Made by a program: the position numbers and the translations under genes
Notes under the pieces: model-generated
Told to the model about the DNA's origin: nothing
Databases searched by the model: none
Seen by the model: the letters and a program-made list of their open reading frames with translations, nothing else
NCBI RefSeq assembly: GCF_009834875.1
Contig: NZ_WVHT01000004.1
Span: 248,001 to 312,000, forward strand
Source of the DNA: Hufsiella arboris
GTDB taxonomy: Bacteria; Bacteroidota; Bacteroidia; Sphingobacteriales; Sphingobacteriaceae
Direction: 5' to 3'
Length of the DNA stretch: 64,000 nt
Shown: positions 55,147 to 63,724 of the stretch, one piece after another
Numbering within the stretch: the first letter of the stretch is position 1
Layout: every line of letters begins with the position of its first letter

Positions 55147-55635
55147 GGGGGAATTGATAATGAAAGCACTTAACAAATATCAAAGCTGAAAGCCTCAGTT
55201 GTGTTTTCACAAGACGGAATGTAGGTAAAAAAATATTTAAATTGAGAAAACATACCAGTTTTTTCTTTGAAAAGCAAAGACTGTATTTCATATAAAAGTC
55301 AGTCCCGTGCTTTGCTCATACTGCACAAGGCTTTAACCACAAGGCCGGTATCCGCGACGCCCGGGTTTAAAAATGAACTGTTGTGTAATGAACTTCATTA
55401 GATTTTGCAGAAACCAACCGCAAAATAGAAGCAATGGCCTTCCCGATTTAAACCTGGCGGAAGCGGCAGCTCCCGATCCTAAATCGGGACTACAGCGGAT
55501 GACAGGACTATCGTAACCAATAAAAAACAAGGCTTCGCTTTCCAAAATAATTACCATTCTGTTTGATCAGCGTAATAACTTGTCAAATCCCTGGCAATAA
55601 GTTAATACGTGCTTCAGATCAAGCCGGCAAAATCT
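55147..55635. other. Long intergenic region with a dispersed-repeat copy
   Basis: No gene seen; a 74-codon minus-strand frame at 55333-55557 lies inside the repeat and is not credible. The repeat spans about 55300-55510. Confidence 0.6.
55300..55510. repeat. Dispersed intergenic repeat, copy C with inverted second arm
   Basis: The left arm has CTCATACTGC (55315-55324), CCACAAGGCCGG (55337-55348) and CCGGGTTTAAAAATGAA (55361-55377). The right arm carries CCCGATTTAAACCTGG (55442-55457) and the palindrome TCCCGAT/ATCGGGA (55471-55489), inverted relative to the left. Blocks shared with copies A, B and D. Confidence 0.6.
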
Positions 55636-55643
55636 TACCTTTG
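55636..55643 (+). promoter_or_regulatory. -7 box directly before the ABC-F start
   Basis: TACCTTTG, exact TAnnTTTG, ending 5 nt before the GTG at 55649. No good -33 at the expected distance. Confidence 0.45.
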
Positions 55644-55648
55644 CGCCC

Positions 55649-57562
55649 GTGATTGCAATAAATAACTTAATATTCGAGATCGGTGCGAGAGCTTTGTATG
55701 ATGAGGCGAACTGGCATATAAAACCGGGAGAGAAAATCGGCCTGATTGGCGCCAACGGAACTGGAAAAACAACGCTGCTGAAAATAATTGTAGGCGACTA
55801 CAAACCGACCAGCGGTACGGTTTCCATGTCAAAAGACATTAAGATCGGTTACCTGAACCAGGATCTTCTTTCGTATCAATCCGACAAAAGCATTTTGCAT
55901 GTAGCCATGGAGGCTTTTGCCCGCCAGAATCAGCTGCATACGGAGATTGAAAATATCCTAAAAAAACTGGAAACGGATTATTCAGACGACCTGATCGACA
56001 AATTGAGTGACAAACAACATGAGTTTGAAGCGCTCGACGGCTATAGCATTGAATATCGGGCACATGAAATTCTCGCTGGTCTAGGTTTTAGCGATGATGA
56101 ACAAGGCCGCCAGCTTTCGACATTCTCCGGAGGCTGGAGGATGCGTGTGATGCTGGCGAAAATTCTGTTACAGGCACCCGATATTTTGTTGCTGGATGAG
56201 CCGACCAATCACCTTGACTTACCTTCGATCAAGTGGCTTGAGAATTATCTCCAGGCTTTCGAAGGCGCTATCGTTATCGTGTCTCACGACCGTTATTTCC
56301 TGGATCGTGTAGTAAATAAAATCGTTGAATCCCGTAAAGGAAAACTGATTCCGTACGCGGGAAATTATAGTTTCTATCTTGAGGAAAAAGCTTTGCGTGA
56401 AGAAATTCAAAGCGGCCAGTTTAAAAATCAGCAGGCTAAAATTCGCCAGGAAGAGCGCCTGATCGAGCGTTTCCGCGCGAAAGCCAGCAAAGCGAAAATG
56501 GCACAGTCACGTATCAAAGCGCTGGAAAAAATGGAGCGTGTGGATGATGTCGATGATGATAATCCATCGGTAAACTTCAGCTTCAAATTCAGTCGTCCAA
56601 GCGGACGCCATGTGGTTCGCATGGAAAATATCAGCAAATCATATCCAAACCTTCAGATCTTGAGTCACACGGAAGGCGTGATCGAAAAAGGTGATAAAAT
56701 CGCGCTGATCGGTGCCAATGGCCGCGGTAAATCGACCTTGCTTCGAATAATTGCTGGCACAGACAAAGAATTCGAAGGTACCAGCGAAACGGGCCACAAT
56801 GTAACTACTACATTTTTTGCCCAGCACCAGCTTGAGTCGCTGCACCTGGAACACGAAATTTTGCAGGAATTGCAATCTTTTGCTCCTAAACATACAGAAA
56901 CTGAATTACGGTCGATTTTAGGTTGTTTCCTGTTCACCGGCGACGATGTGTTCAAAAAAATCCGCGTACTGTCCGGAGGTGAGAAATCGCGTGTGGCACT
57001 TGCCAAAGCGTTAACCGCTGATGCTAACTTCCTGATCCTGGATGAGCCGACGAATCACCTTGACATCCAGTCGGTGAATATTTTGATACAAGCGCTTCAA
57101 CAGTACGAAGGAACGGTAATCGCAGTGTCCCACGACCGTTATTTCCTTGATAACATTGCCAACAAGATCTGGTATATCGAAGATCAAAAGATCAAGGAAT
57201 ATCCGGGTACTTACGCCGAATATGAAGAATGGCAAAGCAAACGCCCTGCAGTAAAAAATACTCCTGCACCAGCTGTTCAGGAAAAGAAAAAAGAGGAAAA
57301 GCCGAAACAGGAAACTGCCGATGAGAAAACAAAGCATCTTAAAAAGCTCAACCAGTCGTTAAAAGAACTCGAGGAAGAAATAAGCAAGCTCGAGGCATCC
57401 CTTAAAAAGGCGGAGGAAGTTTTAGCCGATGACTCGATCTACGGCAACAAGCAAAAACTGGAAGAAGCAAATCTGAATTATAATTCCATTAAATCAAACC
57501 TGAAAGAGGCCCAGTCTGAATGGGAAACTTTGGCGGAGCAGATTATGGAGATGGAGGGTTAA
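55649..57562 (+). CDS. ABC-F family ATPase
   Basis: 637 aa, soluble, two nucleotide-binding domains: Walker A GANGTGKT and GANGRGKS, signatures FSGGWRMR and SGGEKSR, Walker B LLLDEPTNHLD and LILDEPTNHLD. The linker ERFRAKASKAKMAQSR between them is the P-site tRNA interaction motif region, and a C-terminal charged coiled coil (KEEKPKQETADEKTKH and later) follows. Ribosome-associated translation factor; Uup or EttA-like, exact class uncertain. GTG start at 55649, next to a -7 box. Confidence 0.93.
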   Translation: MIAINNLIFEIGARALYDEANWHIKPGEKIGLIGANGTGKTTLLKIIVGDYKPTSGTVSMSKDIKIGYLNQDLLSYQSDKSILHVAMEAFARQNQLHTEIENILKKLETDYSDDLIDKLSDKQHEFEALDGYSIEYRAHEILAGLGFSDDEQGRQLSTFSGGWRMRVMLAKILLQAPDILLLDEPTNHLDLPSIKWLENYLQAFEGAIVIVSHDRYFLDRVVNKIVESRKGKLIPYAGNYSFYLEEKALREEIQSGQFKNQQAKIRQEERLIERFRAKASKAKMAQSRIKALEKMERVDDVDDDNPSVNFSFKFSRPSGRHVVRMENISKSYPNLQILSHTEGVIEKGDKIALIGANGRGKSTLLRIIAGTDKEFEGTSETGHNVTTTFFAQHQLESLHLEHEILQELQSFAPKHTETELRSILGCFLFTGDDVFKKIRVLSGGEKSRVALAKALTADANFLILDEPTNHLDIQSVNILIQALQQYEGTVIAVSHDRYFLDNIANKIWYIEDQKIKEYPGTYAEYEEWQSKRPAVKNTPAPAVQEKKKEEKPKQETADEKTKHLKKLNQSLKELEEEISKLEASLKKAEEVLADDSIYGNKQKLEEANLNYNSIKSNLKEAQSEWETLAEQIMEMEG

Positions 57563-57584
57563 AAAAACCTAGTTAGGTTTCCCG

Positions 57585-57630
57585 AAAACGAAGCTTCGTA
57601 TTGCTCAAAACGTAGCTTCGTTTTTCGACT
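57585..57630. terminator. Terminator after the ABC-F gene
   Basis: AAAACGAAGCT (57585-57595) pairs with AGCTTCGTTTT (57614-57624), continuing inside with one mismatch; T runs follow on the plus strand. Also lies at the 3' end of the convergent GH130 gene. Confidence 0.75.
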
Positions 57631-57691
57631 CTTCTTTTTTTTTGCACCTGTTGTACCTTCTAATCTGATCTGTTGTCCTTATCAAATTCGA

Positions 57692-58822
57692 CTATTCAAC
57701 CGATGCTTTGCTTTCCGCTATAGCGATGTCTGTATCCGCGGTTCCGTAATACAGCAGCCAGCGGTTTTGAAAATAAACCAGTCCCTCGACAAAACAAACA
57801 GCATCCACATCGCCTGTCAACTCGTATGGCATGTCAGGTTTCATGAACCAGGTATCCATGCGATCGATAACTTTTGTGGGATCGTTAATATCGATTAAGA
57901 CCTGAGAGGGCGTATATGTTCCTTCATTTAGTGTTTTGTCGCCAAAAGCAGGGTCGTTGCGACTGTTATAGATCAGCAAAATTCCATGTTTGGTGATCAT
58001 TGCCGGCGGCCCCGACTCAACAAGATCGCTGTCGAACATCCCATCCCGCGGTGAGAGAACAATTTTGAGTTCGGGCATTTGAACGGCATTTCTTCGAAGG
58101 TTAACCGGTGGCATCTCTCCTTCTGCATTTAAAACCGGCTCCCAATTAATTAAATTATCAGAGGTAGCTATCCAAATCTGCGAGTCGCCAAAATACATCC
58201 AATACTTGCCGTTGATTTTTGCAGCAATGATCTTCCCGTTCTCATACCGGGAAACAATAGATCCTGACTTTGTCCACTTATCAATGTACTTTCCGCCAAA
58301 TGCATTTTTGAATACGCTGCCATGCTTTTGCCAAATAACAAGATCGTCGGAGGTCGCAATAAAAAGACGTGCATTGTAACCATCGGCCGCGGTGTAAGTC
58401 ATGTAATACTTTCCGTTTTCGTCTTCTACAACCCTGGGATCTTCGCAGCCGCCACCGCTCTCGTAATTATAAAATTCGTCGCTGTCGGGGTAAAGTACAG
58501 GTGCCGTATGATGCTTAAAATTGATTCCGTCAATACTTTCAGCAATGCCGATACGTGAAACAGGTATAATACTGGAAGCTTTCTGCCGCGCCCGATATAA
58601 CAGGTAAACTTTATCATCTTTTACAATGGCCGCAGGATTCAGGATATCCGCATTTTCCCACCCTATCCGCTTGTTCTCAACGGGTTCGATAAAAAAATCT
58701 GCAAACGGTTTCATGATAGGATTTACCGCATCATCTTTAAAGAAAGGCAAAAGCGCCCATTCCGGGCCTTTATTCTTTTCTTCTTTCACATTTCCAATCT
58801 GATCAGGCACCTTGTCCGACAT
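57692..58822 (-). CDS. Glycoside hydrolase family 130 enzyme (mannoside phosphorylase-like)
   Basis: 376 aa, five-bladed propeller. NPAAIVKDDKVYLLYRARQ and GGGCEDPRVVEDENG are the GH130 blocks, the latter with the catalytic Asp. GH130 enzymes phosphorolyse or hydrolyse beta-mannosides; the exact subfamily and substrate are not clear. No signal peptide. Its start codon lies 20 nt inside the 3' end of the SDR gene, so the two are translationally coupled. Confidence 0.85.
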   Translation of the reverse strand: MSDKVPDQIGNVKEEKNKGPEWALLPFFKDDAVNPIMKPFADFFIEPVENKRIGWENADILNPAAIVKDDKVYLLYRARQKASSIIPVSRIGIAESIDGINFKHHTAPVLYPDSDEFYNYESGGGCEDPRVVEDENGKYYMTYTAADGYNARLFIATSDDLVIWQKHGSVFKNAFGGKYIDKWTKSGSIVSRYENGKIIAAKINGKYWMYFGDSQIWIATSDNLINWEPVLNAEGEMPPVNLRRNAVQMPELKIVLSPRDGMFDSDLVESGPPAMITKHGILLIYNSRNDPAFGDKTLNEGTYTPSQVLIDINDPTKVIDRMDTWFMKPDMPYELTGDVDAVCFVEGLVYFQNRWLLYYGTADTDIAIAESKASVE

Positions 58823-59579
58823 TTAGTGATAAACCGCCGTCTATAAAATATGTGGATCCATTCACATAATCTGAATCACCGGATGCCAGGAATAGAGCTA
58901 CTTTCGCTACTTCTTCCGGCTGGCCCGGCCTCTTAGCCGGAATATGTGAGCTGGCTTCGTCCCGAACTTCTTTATTTTCCATTGCTTCCTTATTCATTGG
59001 TGTCAGGATCATCCCAGGCGCAATGTTGTTAACGTTAATGCCGAAAGAGGCGACTTCCAAAGCGATTGTCCTGGTGAGATTTTTAACAGCACCTTTTGAA
59101 GCGTTATAATCTGACCCGCCCGGCGCAACTATGTCTTCGTGAACCGAACTGATATTGACGATCTTTCCTTTTTTTGAATTCTTCTTTAGATAGCCAACAA
59201 ATTCGCGGCAGCTGAAGAAAACGCTATATAAATTAGTTTTCAACGTTTTATCGAATAGTTCAGTCGTCATATCTTCAATCATAATATGAGAGGTATTGAC
59301 CGCTGCATTATTGACAACTATATCAAGCTCACCAAACTTATCGAACACATTTTTATAAAGCTGTTTGATGTTCTGTTCATCGCCAACGTCGACCTGCTGA
59401 ATCAGCGTTTTTACCCCGAGCCCTTCAATTTCTGTCGCGGCCTTTTTTGCGCCTTCTTCATCTGAATGGTAGCAAATGACAACATTGGCACCTTCAGTAG
59501 CGAACTCGACAGCAATCGCTTTACCGATCCCGGAATCAGAACCGGTGATCAACGCTATTTTCCCTTCCAGTTTTTTCAT
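58803..59579 (-). CDS. Short-chain dehydrogenase/reductase (glucose 1-dehydrogenase-like)
   Basis: 258 aa from the ATG at 59579 (MKKLEGKIALITG). TGSDSGIG is the NAD(P) loop, NNAAVNTS follows, and YNASKGAVKNL gives the Tyr-Lys pair with Ser in NISSVHED. Reduces or oxidises an alcohol, perhaps a sugar; the closest known group is SDR family glucose 1-dehydrogenase. Overlaps the GH130 gene by 20 nt in a likely two-gene operon acting on sugars. Confidence 0.9.
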   Translation of the reverse strand: MKKLEGKIALITGSDSGIGKAIAVEFATEGANVVICYHSDEEGAKKAATEIEGLGVKTLIQQVDVGDEQNIKQLYKNVFDKFGELDIVVNNAAVNTSHIMIEDMTTELFDKTLKTNLYSVFFSCREFVGYLKKNSKKGKIVNISSVHEDIVAPGGSDYNASKGAVKNLTRTIALEVASFGINVNNIAPGMILTPMNKEAMENKEVRDEASSHIPAKRPGQPEEVAKVALFLASGDSDYVNGSTYFIDGGLSLNVGQGA

Positions 59580-59707
59580 AAGTATGATACATGAGTCATT
59601 CGTAAAAGTTTGAGTAAACAACGTTGTGAAGTTCAATATCCTAGGTGAATGAATTATGAAGAAACCCAGGCAATATTTTATTAAACTTTAGTGTTAAATT
59701 CATCGCG

Positions 59708-61015
59708 ATGAAGATGCCTGTACTATTAATCCTGTTAAGCTTGTTATTATTTCAAATCCCTGGCTATGCACAAAAGAGAAACAGGGCCGCAGATCAGCAG
59801 GCTCCCTCCCAGGTGTTGCGTTACCAGGATTACATTTACATTCCTCAAATAAAATCTGTGGAATTATATAACCGAAGCCGGGAACAGTCTTTACCAATTC
59901 TGAACCTCGGAACGTCAGATGAACTGCTATTGGCTTTCGATGATTTGCGGGGCGGAACAAAATATTACTCTTATACGATCGAGCATTGCGATGGCGACTG
60001 GAACAGCAGCCGTTTATCCCCAATGGATTACATGGAAAGCTTTACAGAGGACCGCATCTTCGACTACAAATACTCTTACAATACGCTGCAGCGATATACG
60101 CATTACGAGCTGATCTTTCCCAACCTGACCGTTAAGCCAAAAATTTCCGGCAACTACCTGCTGAAGGTTTATGAAGATGGTAACCAGTCGAAGCTCGTCA
60201 TAACTCGCCGGTTTTACATAGTTACTCCCCTAACATCTGTTTTTACGGAACTTACCCGTTCAAATGATATTCCGTTGCGGAACAAAATGCAGAAATTGAA
60301 CCTAACCGTAAACATGGGTAATCTAAACTTGCAAAACCCTTACCAGGATATCCGGGTGCTGGTTAGCCAAAATGGACGCCCGGATATAACGCAATGGGCG
60401 GGACGGCCAACGTATGTCAGGCAAAACCAACTGATCTATTCAGATATGCATAACCTGGATTTCCAGGGCGGGAGCGAATTCAGGGAAGTCGACCTTCGCA
60501 GCCTTCGCGTACAGTCGCAAAACATTGCAAGAATTTATAAAGATTCTGTAAATATTGTTCTCCTGGTTTCAGATGCCGACATGGGCGACGTTGCTTATAC
60601 CACAAGTTTTGATGAAAACGGTAATTTCTTTATCAGGAACCTCGATCAGAACGACAACAAAACTGCGGGAGATTACTCCAAAGTAAGCTTTTCGTTAGTT
60701 GCCTCACCGCCAGATGATGGTGGCAGCGCTTACCTGGTTGGTAAGTTTAATAGTTATCAGCTGAGTGACGAAAACAAAATGACCTATGATCCAGCCCGCA
60801 AACGCTTTTATGGTTCACAAATATTGAAACAAGGACTTTATGATTATCATTACATCTGGAAGGATCAGTCAGGAAGCGTTAATAATCAAGTGTTTGACGG
60901 ATCTCATTTTGAAACAGAGAACAATTACCAGGTTTTTGTTTACTATCGCCGTCCGGGTGCACGCTGGGAGGAACTGATCGGTTTTTCGCAATTTAATACG
61001 CTCGGAAAAAGATAA
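59708..61015 (+). CDS. Type IX secretion system plug protein (DUF5103)
   Basis: 435 aa with a signal peptide ([21 protein letters not shown]). [19 protein letters not shown] and [23 protein letters not shown] are the first T9SS plug domain; a second beta-rich part ends [10 protein letters not shown] and [18 protein letters not shown]. It is known to plug the SprA translocon on the periplasmic side in other Bacteroidota. No other T9SS genes are in this window; its presence implies T9SS elsewhere in the genome. Confidence 0.88.
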   Translation: MKMPVLLILLSLLLFQIPGYAQKRNRAADQQAPSQVLRYQDYIYIPQIKSVELYNRSREQSLPILNLGTSDELLLAFDDLRGGTKYYSYTIEHCDGDWNSSRLSPMDYMESFTEDRIFDYKYSYNTLQRYTHYELIFPNLTVKPKISGNYLLKVYEDGNQSKLVITRRFYIVTPLTSVFTELTRSNDIPLRNKMQKLNLTVNMGNLNLQNPYQDIRVLVSQNGRPDITQWAGRPTYVRQNQLIYSDMHNLDFQGGSEFREVDLRSLRVQSQNIARIYKDSVNIVLLVSDADMGDVAYTTSFDENGNFFIRNLDQNDNKTAGDYSKVSFSLVASPPDDGGSAYLVGKFNSYQLSDENKMTYDPARKRFYGSQILKQGLYDYHYIWKDQSGSVNNQVFDGSHFETENNYQVFVYYRRPGARWEELIGFSQFNTLGKR

Positions 61016-61042
61016 ACCATCCCGCAAATAACTTTGCAATAG

Positions 61043-61050
61043 TATCTTTG
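61043..61050 (+). promoter_or_regulatory. -7 box of the thioesterase gene
   Basis: TATCTTTG, exact match, 7 nt before the ATG at 61058. No clear -33. Confidence 0.45.
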
Positions 61051-61057
61051 CAAACTG

Positions 61058-61591
61058 ATGGAAGAACAAAAAATCAAAACCCCTTCTGACTCTCTTGTCG
61101 TAATGAATGAGCTGGTATTACCTAACGATACCAATATGCTGCATAATTTAATGGGCGGCCGCATGCTTCACTGGATGGACATTGCCGCGGCCATCTGTGC
61201 GCAAAAGCACTGCAACAGCATTGCGGTAACCGCTTCGGTGGATAATGTTTCATTTAAACATGCAATAAAGCTGGGTGACGTAATTACTATTAATGCAAAA
61301 GTCACGAGGGCATTCAACACGTCGGTTGAAGTAAAGCTCGAAGTCTGGGCACAAAATATACCATCAGGTACCAGAGTAAAATCCAACGAGGCTTACTATA
61401 CTTTTGTAGCAGTAGATAACACAGGAAAGGTAAAACCCGTACAACCCATTCAGCCTGAAACAGAAGAAGAGATTAAGCTTTATGACGGAGCCTTAAGACG
61501 CAGGCAGCTTCGCCTTATTTTAAGCGGCAAAATGTCTCCTGATGAAGCAACCGAACTTAAAGCGTTGTTTCTACCAGAAAAAGCGGATTAA
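61058..61591 (+). CDS. Hotdog-fold acyl-CoA thioesterase
   Basis: 177 aa. MGGRMLHWMDIAAAICAQKH is the conserved helix of BFIT/YciA-type thioesterases, followed by SVDNVSFKHAIKLGDVITI. Cleaves acyl-CoA to free acid; chain preference unknown. The C-terminal 40 residues are Glu/Lys-rich. Its stop overlaps by 4 nt the stop of the convergent exported protein gene. Confidence 0.9.
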   Translation: MEEQKIKTPSDSLVVMNELVLPNDTNMLHNLMGGRMLHWMDIAAAICAQKHCNSIAVTASVDNVSFKHAIKLGDVITINAKVTRAFNTSVEVKLEVWAQNIPSGTRVKSNEAYYTFVAVDNTGKVKPVQPIQPETEEEIKLYDGALRRRQLRLILSGKMSPDEATELKALFLPEKAD

Positions 61592-62082
61592 TTTTCGTTA
61601 TAAGTATATTTATCAAGGTCGCCGTGAAGCTTTTCAAACGAATGGTTCACATCCTTATACCGTTTAACAGAACCGAATAAATTGATAAAAGCTCCCATCG
61701 CGGCTCCATAAACTATACCGCCTACGATAAATACAGGTGCTGTAACTTTATCTATCTTGTCTTTGTTAACTCCTACAGCAAATGCAGTTGCTCCGCCGGC
61801 CATGCCAACTCCGGCACCCACCAGCATTGCTGTCTGTAAGCCACCTGAATGCCTTATTCGTATAGTGGATATTGAATCTGCGTCGATATGTTTTCGCTGT
61901 TTCCTGATCAGGAGATCAATGCCATGCTCATCTGTTTTATTCAACACGCCTTTATACCGCAATCCTGCGGTAGTTTTTACAATGGCATCGTATTTTTTGG
62001 GTTTATTGCCGGCGTAACTAAAATTTGTTTGCTGCAAAAAAAAGCACGCAAGCAGCACAACTGCAGTAATTTTTTTCTTCAT
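61588..62082 (-). CDS. Exported protein of unknown function with a glycine-rich hydrophobic segment
   Basis: 164 aa from the ATG at 62082, signal peptide MKKKITAVVLLACFFLQQTN. About 60 residues of small domain (TTAGLRYKGVLNKTDEHGID, recalling an Sm-like beta strand pair) are followed by two Gly/Ala-rich hydrophobic segments (MLVGAGVGMAGGATAFAVG and IVGGIVYGAAMGAFINLF). Not a family I can name with certainty. Cotranscribed behind the EVE gene. Confidence 0.7.
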   Translation of the reverse strand: MKKKITAVVLLACFFLQQTNFSYAGNKPKKYDAIVKTTAGLRYKGVLNKTDEHGIDLLIRKQRKHIDADSISTIRIRHSGGLQTAMLVGAGVGMAGGATAFAVGVNKDKIDKVTAPVFIVGGIVYGAAMGAFINLFGSVKRYKDVNHSFEKLHGDLDKYTYNEN

Positions 62083-62104
62083 AGTTTGTGACAGGTTTAA
62101 GGTT

Positions 62105-62509
62105 TTATCCTGCGAGTTCAATGATACGATCGAACTCATTCGCTTTTAATGGCATAACAGATAATCTGCCTTGCCTTACCAGCGAAATATCTTTTAGCCG
62201 TTCATCAGCTTTAATTTCTTCAAGGGTTACCGGACGCTTCAATGATTCAACCGGCGACAGATCGACAACTACCCAATTTTTGTCATCTGTTGTAGGATCC
62301 TGGTAAGACTCTTTAACGACCTTTGCAATCCCGACAACTGCCTTACCTTCGTTACTATGATAAAATAATACGAGGTCGCCCTCTTTCATATCCCTGAGAT
62401 TATTGCGAGCCTGGTAGTTTCTCACGCCATCCCAGAACGTTCTGCCTTCTTTATTAAATTTTTCCCAGCTGTATTTAAATGGTTCCGACTTAACGAGCCA
62501 ATAATTCAT
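62105..62509 (-). CDS. EVE domain protein (modified-base binding PUA-like fold)
   Basis: 134 aa, a whole EVE domain: MNYWLVKSEPFKYSWEKF opens it and FYHSNEGKAVVGIAKVVKE is the pocket region. EVE/YTH-like domains bind modified nucleotides in DNA or RNA; function in this genome is unknown. A promoter fits upstream (TTG-N18-TAGCTTTG). Confidence 0.9.
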   Translation of the reverse strand: MNYWLVKSEPFKYSWEKFNKEGRTFWDGVRNYQARNNLRDMKEGDLVLFYHSNEGKAVVGIAKVVKESYQDPTTDDKNWVVVDLSPVESLKRPVTLEEIKADERLKDISLVRQGRLSVMPLKANEFDRIIELAG

Positions 62510-62529
62510 ATATGATAAGATCTATTTTC

Positions 62530-62560
62530 CAAAGCTAATAAAATGCAGGATATGCCAAAA
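62530..62560 (-). promoter_or_regulatory. Promoter of the EVE gene
   Basis: On the minus strand TTTTG (62560-62556), 18 nt, TAGCTTTG (62537-62530), an exact -7 box. Leader about 17 nt. Confidence 0.6.
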
Positions 62561-62606
62561 CTGCTAAATGAAAGTGTTTATCAGGATGCGCAGTTGATAC
62601 ACACCT

Positions 62607-63635
62607 TCAATGCAAAATTTTAAACACAAGCTCCTTTAAAATTTCGCCGTCGCTGGTATTGCCTGTAGAGTTAACACCTTTTGATCTCAGATCATACTCT
62701 CTTAATTCGCTTATTATCCCGAACGTTTTGCTGAGGTTGTAACTACGGGCGGCTAGTTCGTAATCCTTAACAAAAAATGGATTTACACCGAGCTCTTTTG
62801 CTATCGATTGTGAAGATTTATCCGGCACATAATGATACTTCAATATCTTCGTAAAATAAGTATTAAGATTGCCAAGAACCATTTGAATTGGGTTTGACTT
62901 AGGATTCGAGGAAAAATAATCCACTATCTGATTAGCCTTTAAAACGTCGCGCCGCGCCAGGGCAGTTTGCAGCTCGAAAACGTTGTATTCCTTACTTATA
63001 CCGATATTATTCTGAACGTGCTCTATATTAATCTCAACAGATTTGTCAACGTTCAGCATCAGCTTTTCCAGCTCGTTGGAAATTTTAGAAAGATCGTTGC
63101 CGAGATAGTCCGCTATTAAGGCAGAGGCTTTTGCATGTATACGGTATGATTTTTCTTTTACAAATTCTTCAATCCAGCCGGCAAGTTTATTATCGTAAAT
63201 AGTAGCCGACTCAAATACAAGTCCCTTTTTTTCTACTGCCTTATACGTCTTTTTCCTTTTATCGAATTTGCCATATTTATAACAAATTACCAGGATGGTC
63301 GACTGGAGCGGATTTTCGAGATATGCCAATAAAGGATCAGTCGATTTTTTATCATCGCTTTCTTTTCCCCATTTCATTTCCTGAGCCTCTTTCACCATTA
63401 CTACCTGGTAGTCGCTCATCATGGGATAACGTTTTGCCGCGTTTAAAACAGCGAAAACATCGATTTCCTTTCCGTATAGCACCGTTTGATTAAAACCTTT
63501 TTCTGCGTCGCTCAAGGCATGCTGCTCGATGTAATTTGCTATTAAATCAATGTAATACGGCTCTTCGCCATGCAGCAGGTAAACAGGTTTGAATTTGCGG
63601 CTTTTTAGATCGGAAATGATTTGCTGATAACTCAT
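62607..63635 (-). CDS. holA: DNA polymerase III delta subunit
   Basis: 342 aa from the ATG at 63635 (MSYQQIISDL). KPVYLLHGEEPYYIDLI starts the clamp-loader AAA-like domain, and NELEKLMLNVDK and the C-terminal collar (YDLRSKGVNSTG) are as in Bacteroidota HolA. Opens the sliding clamp for loading. A -7 box TAACTTTG (63649-63642) lies 6 nt from the ATG, again a short leader; the longer frame to 63665 is not needed. Confidence 0.92.
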   Translation of the reverse strand: MSYQQIISDLKSRKFKPVYLLHGEEPYYIDLIANYIEQHALSDAEKGFNQTVLYGKEIDVFAVLNAAKRYPMMSDYQVVMVKEAQEMKWGKESDDKKSTDPLLAYLENPLQSTILVICYKYGKFDKRKKTYKAVEKKGLVFESATIYDNKLAGWIEEFVKEKSYRIHAKASALIADYLGNDLSKISNELEKLMLNVDKSVEINIEHVQNNIGISKEYNVFELQTALARRDVLKANQIVDYFSSNPKSNPIQMVLGNLNTYFTKILKYHYVPDKSSQSIAKELGVNPFFVKDYELAARSYNLSKTFGIISELREYDLRSKGVNSTGNTSDGEILKELVFKILH

Positions 63636-63641
63636 GAAATA

Positions 63642-63649
63642 CAAAGTTA
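63642..63649 (-). promoter_or_regulatory. -7 box of holA
   Basis: TAACTTTG on the minus strand, exact match, 6 nt before the ATG at 63635. No clear -33 element at 19-21 nt. Confidence 0.4.
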
Positions 63650-63724
63650 AAGCAATTTTATACATTATATTCGAACCTTTAAAATAGCAGTCCGTTAATC
63701 GTAATCCGAATTATCAATATACTG

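Noticed and set aside
55333-55557. 74-codon minus-strand frame
   Set aside because: Lies wholly within the intergenic repeat copy C; no start context or homology, produced by the repeat itself.
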